From JBFISM01 sp041608535 (GTDB lineage: Bacteria; Actinomycetota; Acidimicrobiia; Spongiisociales; UBA5794): a DNA stretch of 14,450 nucleotides. The stretch spans positions 1 to 14,450 of the forward strand of contig JBFISM010000094.1 in NCBI GenBank assembly GCA_041608535.1, written 5' to 3'. The translations under genes and the position numbers were made by a program. The notes below the pieces were generated by a model. The model searched no databases. It saw nothing but the letters and a program-made list of their open reading frames with translations, and had not been told where the DNA came from. This document shows positions 13,708 to 14,450 of the stretch, piece by piece; within the stretch, counting starts at the first letter, position 1; every line of letters starts with the position of its first letter.

Positions 13708-14450
13708 ATGGCTCGGTTTGTCGGTGCCATCGATCAAGGAACGACGAGCACGCGGTTTGTGATCGTTGATGCGAATGGTGAGTTCGTTGCCATGTCGCAA
13801 CGGGAGCACGAGCAGATCTACCCCCGGCCGGGGTGGGTGGAGCACGATGGCGCCGAGATCTGGGAGAACACGGAGATGGTCGTCGCCGAAGCTCTCGAGG
13901 CGGCCGGAGCCACAGTTGCCGATCTCGCTGCGGTCGGGATAACCAACCAGCGAGAGACCACGATCGCATGGGATGCCGACACCGGGGAGCCCCTGGCTCC
14001 GGCCATCGTGTGGCAGGACACCCGCACGGCTGCGCTCGTCACCGAGCTGGGTGGCGACGAAGGACCCGACCGTTTCCGCAAGAAGACCGGCCTGCCGCTC
14101 GCCACCTACTTCTCCGGCCCGAAGATGCGGTGGATGCTGGACAACGTCGATGGCCTCCGAGCCAGAGCCGAGCAAGGCGCCGCCCTGTTCGGCACCATGG
14201 ATGTGTTTCTCCTGTGGAAACTGACCGGGCGACACGCCACCGACGTCACCAACGCCTCGCGAACGCTGCTGATGGATCTGGCGACGTTGGATTGGGACAA
14301 GGAGCTGCTCGATGCCATCGGTGTGCCCCGGGCGGCACTCCCGGAGATCGTGCCGTCGGTCGGCACCATCGGCCGGGCCCGCGGTGTCCTCGGTGGCACC
14401 GCCATCACCGGCGTGCTCGGCGACCAGCAAAGCGCCATGTTCGGACAGGC
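13708..14450 (+). CDS. glpK: Glycerol kinase, 3' end beyond window
   Basis: FGGY-family kinase phosphorylating glycerol to glycerol-3-phosphate in the cytoplasm. The first 247 residues (about half) are present and the frame is open to the window edge. Visible: the phosphate-1 motif AIDQGTTSTRFVIVD (7-21), RPGWVEHDGAEIW (40-52), GITNQRETT (78-86), the glycerol-contacting VWQDTRT (101-107), LATYFSGPKMRWML (131-144) and GDQQSAMFGQ at the end. GGGAGG at 13698-13703 lies four bases before the ATG, so the start is clear. Glycerol uptake genes are not in view. The inverted repeat upstream might affect its expression. The start of the protein is ordinary for the family. Confidence 0.96.
   Translation, partial: MARFVGAIDQGTTSTRFVIVDANGEFVAMSQREHEQIYPRPGWVEHDGAEIWENTEMVVAEALEAAGATVADLAAVGITNQRETTIAWDADTGEPLAPAIVWQDTRTAALVTELGGDEGPDRFRKKTGLPLATYFSGPKMRWMLDNVDGLRARAEQGAALFGTMDVFLLWKLTGRHATDVTNASRTLLMDLATLDWDKELLDAIGVPRAALPEIVPSVGTIGRARGVLGGTAITGVLGDQQSAMFGQ

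Noticed and set aside
12853..14430. Minus-strand open frame of 525 codons opposite rplY, pth and glpK
   Set aside because: It is antisense to three conserved genes and ends in a low-complexity Ser/Pro run that mirrors the acidic tail of L25.

Overview
The window comes from a high-GC bacterium, most likely an actinomycete. It holds the housekeeping set tRNA-Gln - glmU - prs plus rplY - pth, an order I know from Actinobacteria such as mycobacteria. The strong G/C third-position bias, the GTG starts and the many ATGA/GTGA gene overlaps fit that. An acidimicrobial or other non-streptomycete lineage is plausible, but the sequence alone does not settle the genus.

Layout, plus strand from the left. 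A perfect GC-rich hairpin (1-26) follows an off-window gene. It is followed by two oligopeptide/dipeptide-type ABC permeases (dppB- and dppC-like), whose ATPases and binding protein are not in the window. Then come tRNA-Gln(UUG), glmU (UDP-GlcNAc synthesis), prs (PRPP synthesis), a YjbQ/UPF0047 protein, a cytochrome P450 and a small universal-stress-like protein.

Minus strand, 12118 down to 6885: a seven-gene operon in the order ligA-like, ligB-like, hpaG-like, hpaR, hpaF, hpaE, hpaH. Five of the six junctions are 5 bp gaps or direct overlaps. Together these genes spell the meta-cleavage route for homoprotocatechuate (3,4-dihydroxyphenylacetate). The steps are extradiol ring opening, semialdehyde oxidation by HpaE, isomerisation by HpaF, decarboxylation/isomerisation by HpaG and hydration by HpaH, with a MarR-family repressor in the middle. 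The final aldolase (HpaI) and the 4-hydroxyphenylacetate hydroxylase (HpaBC) are not in this window. The dioxygenase is of the two-subunit LigAB type rather than the single-subunit HpaD expected for this pathway. A 21-bp palindrome sits just upstream of the operon and is a candidate HpaR operator.

From 12344 the plus strand returns to housekeeping: rplY (ribosomal protein L25/CTC), pth (peptidyl-tRNA hydrolase, apparently using a CTG start), a long perfect inverted repeat, and the first 247 codons of glpK (glycerol kinase), cut by the window edge. The block from about 4649 to 12120 therefore looks like accessory catabolic cargo placed between prs and rplY.

Most worth a second look: the LigAB dioxygenase inside an Hpa pathway, an HpaF without its N-terminal proline, a P450 whose I-helix threonine is isoleucine, the CTG start of pth, and the 15-bp-arm inverted repeat before glpK. 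No mobile-element gene, CRISPR array or clearly novel defence system was seen. No gap between genes exceeds 300 bases; the largest is the 225-base divergent region between ligA and rplY.
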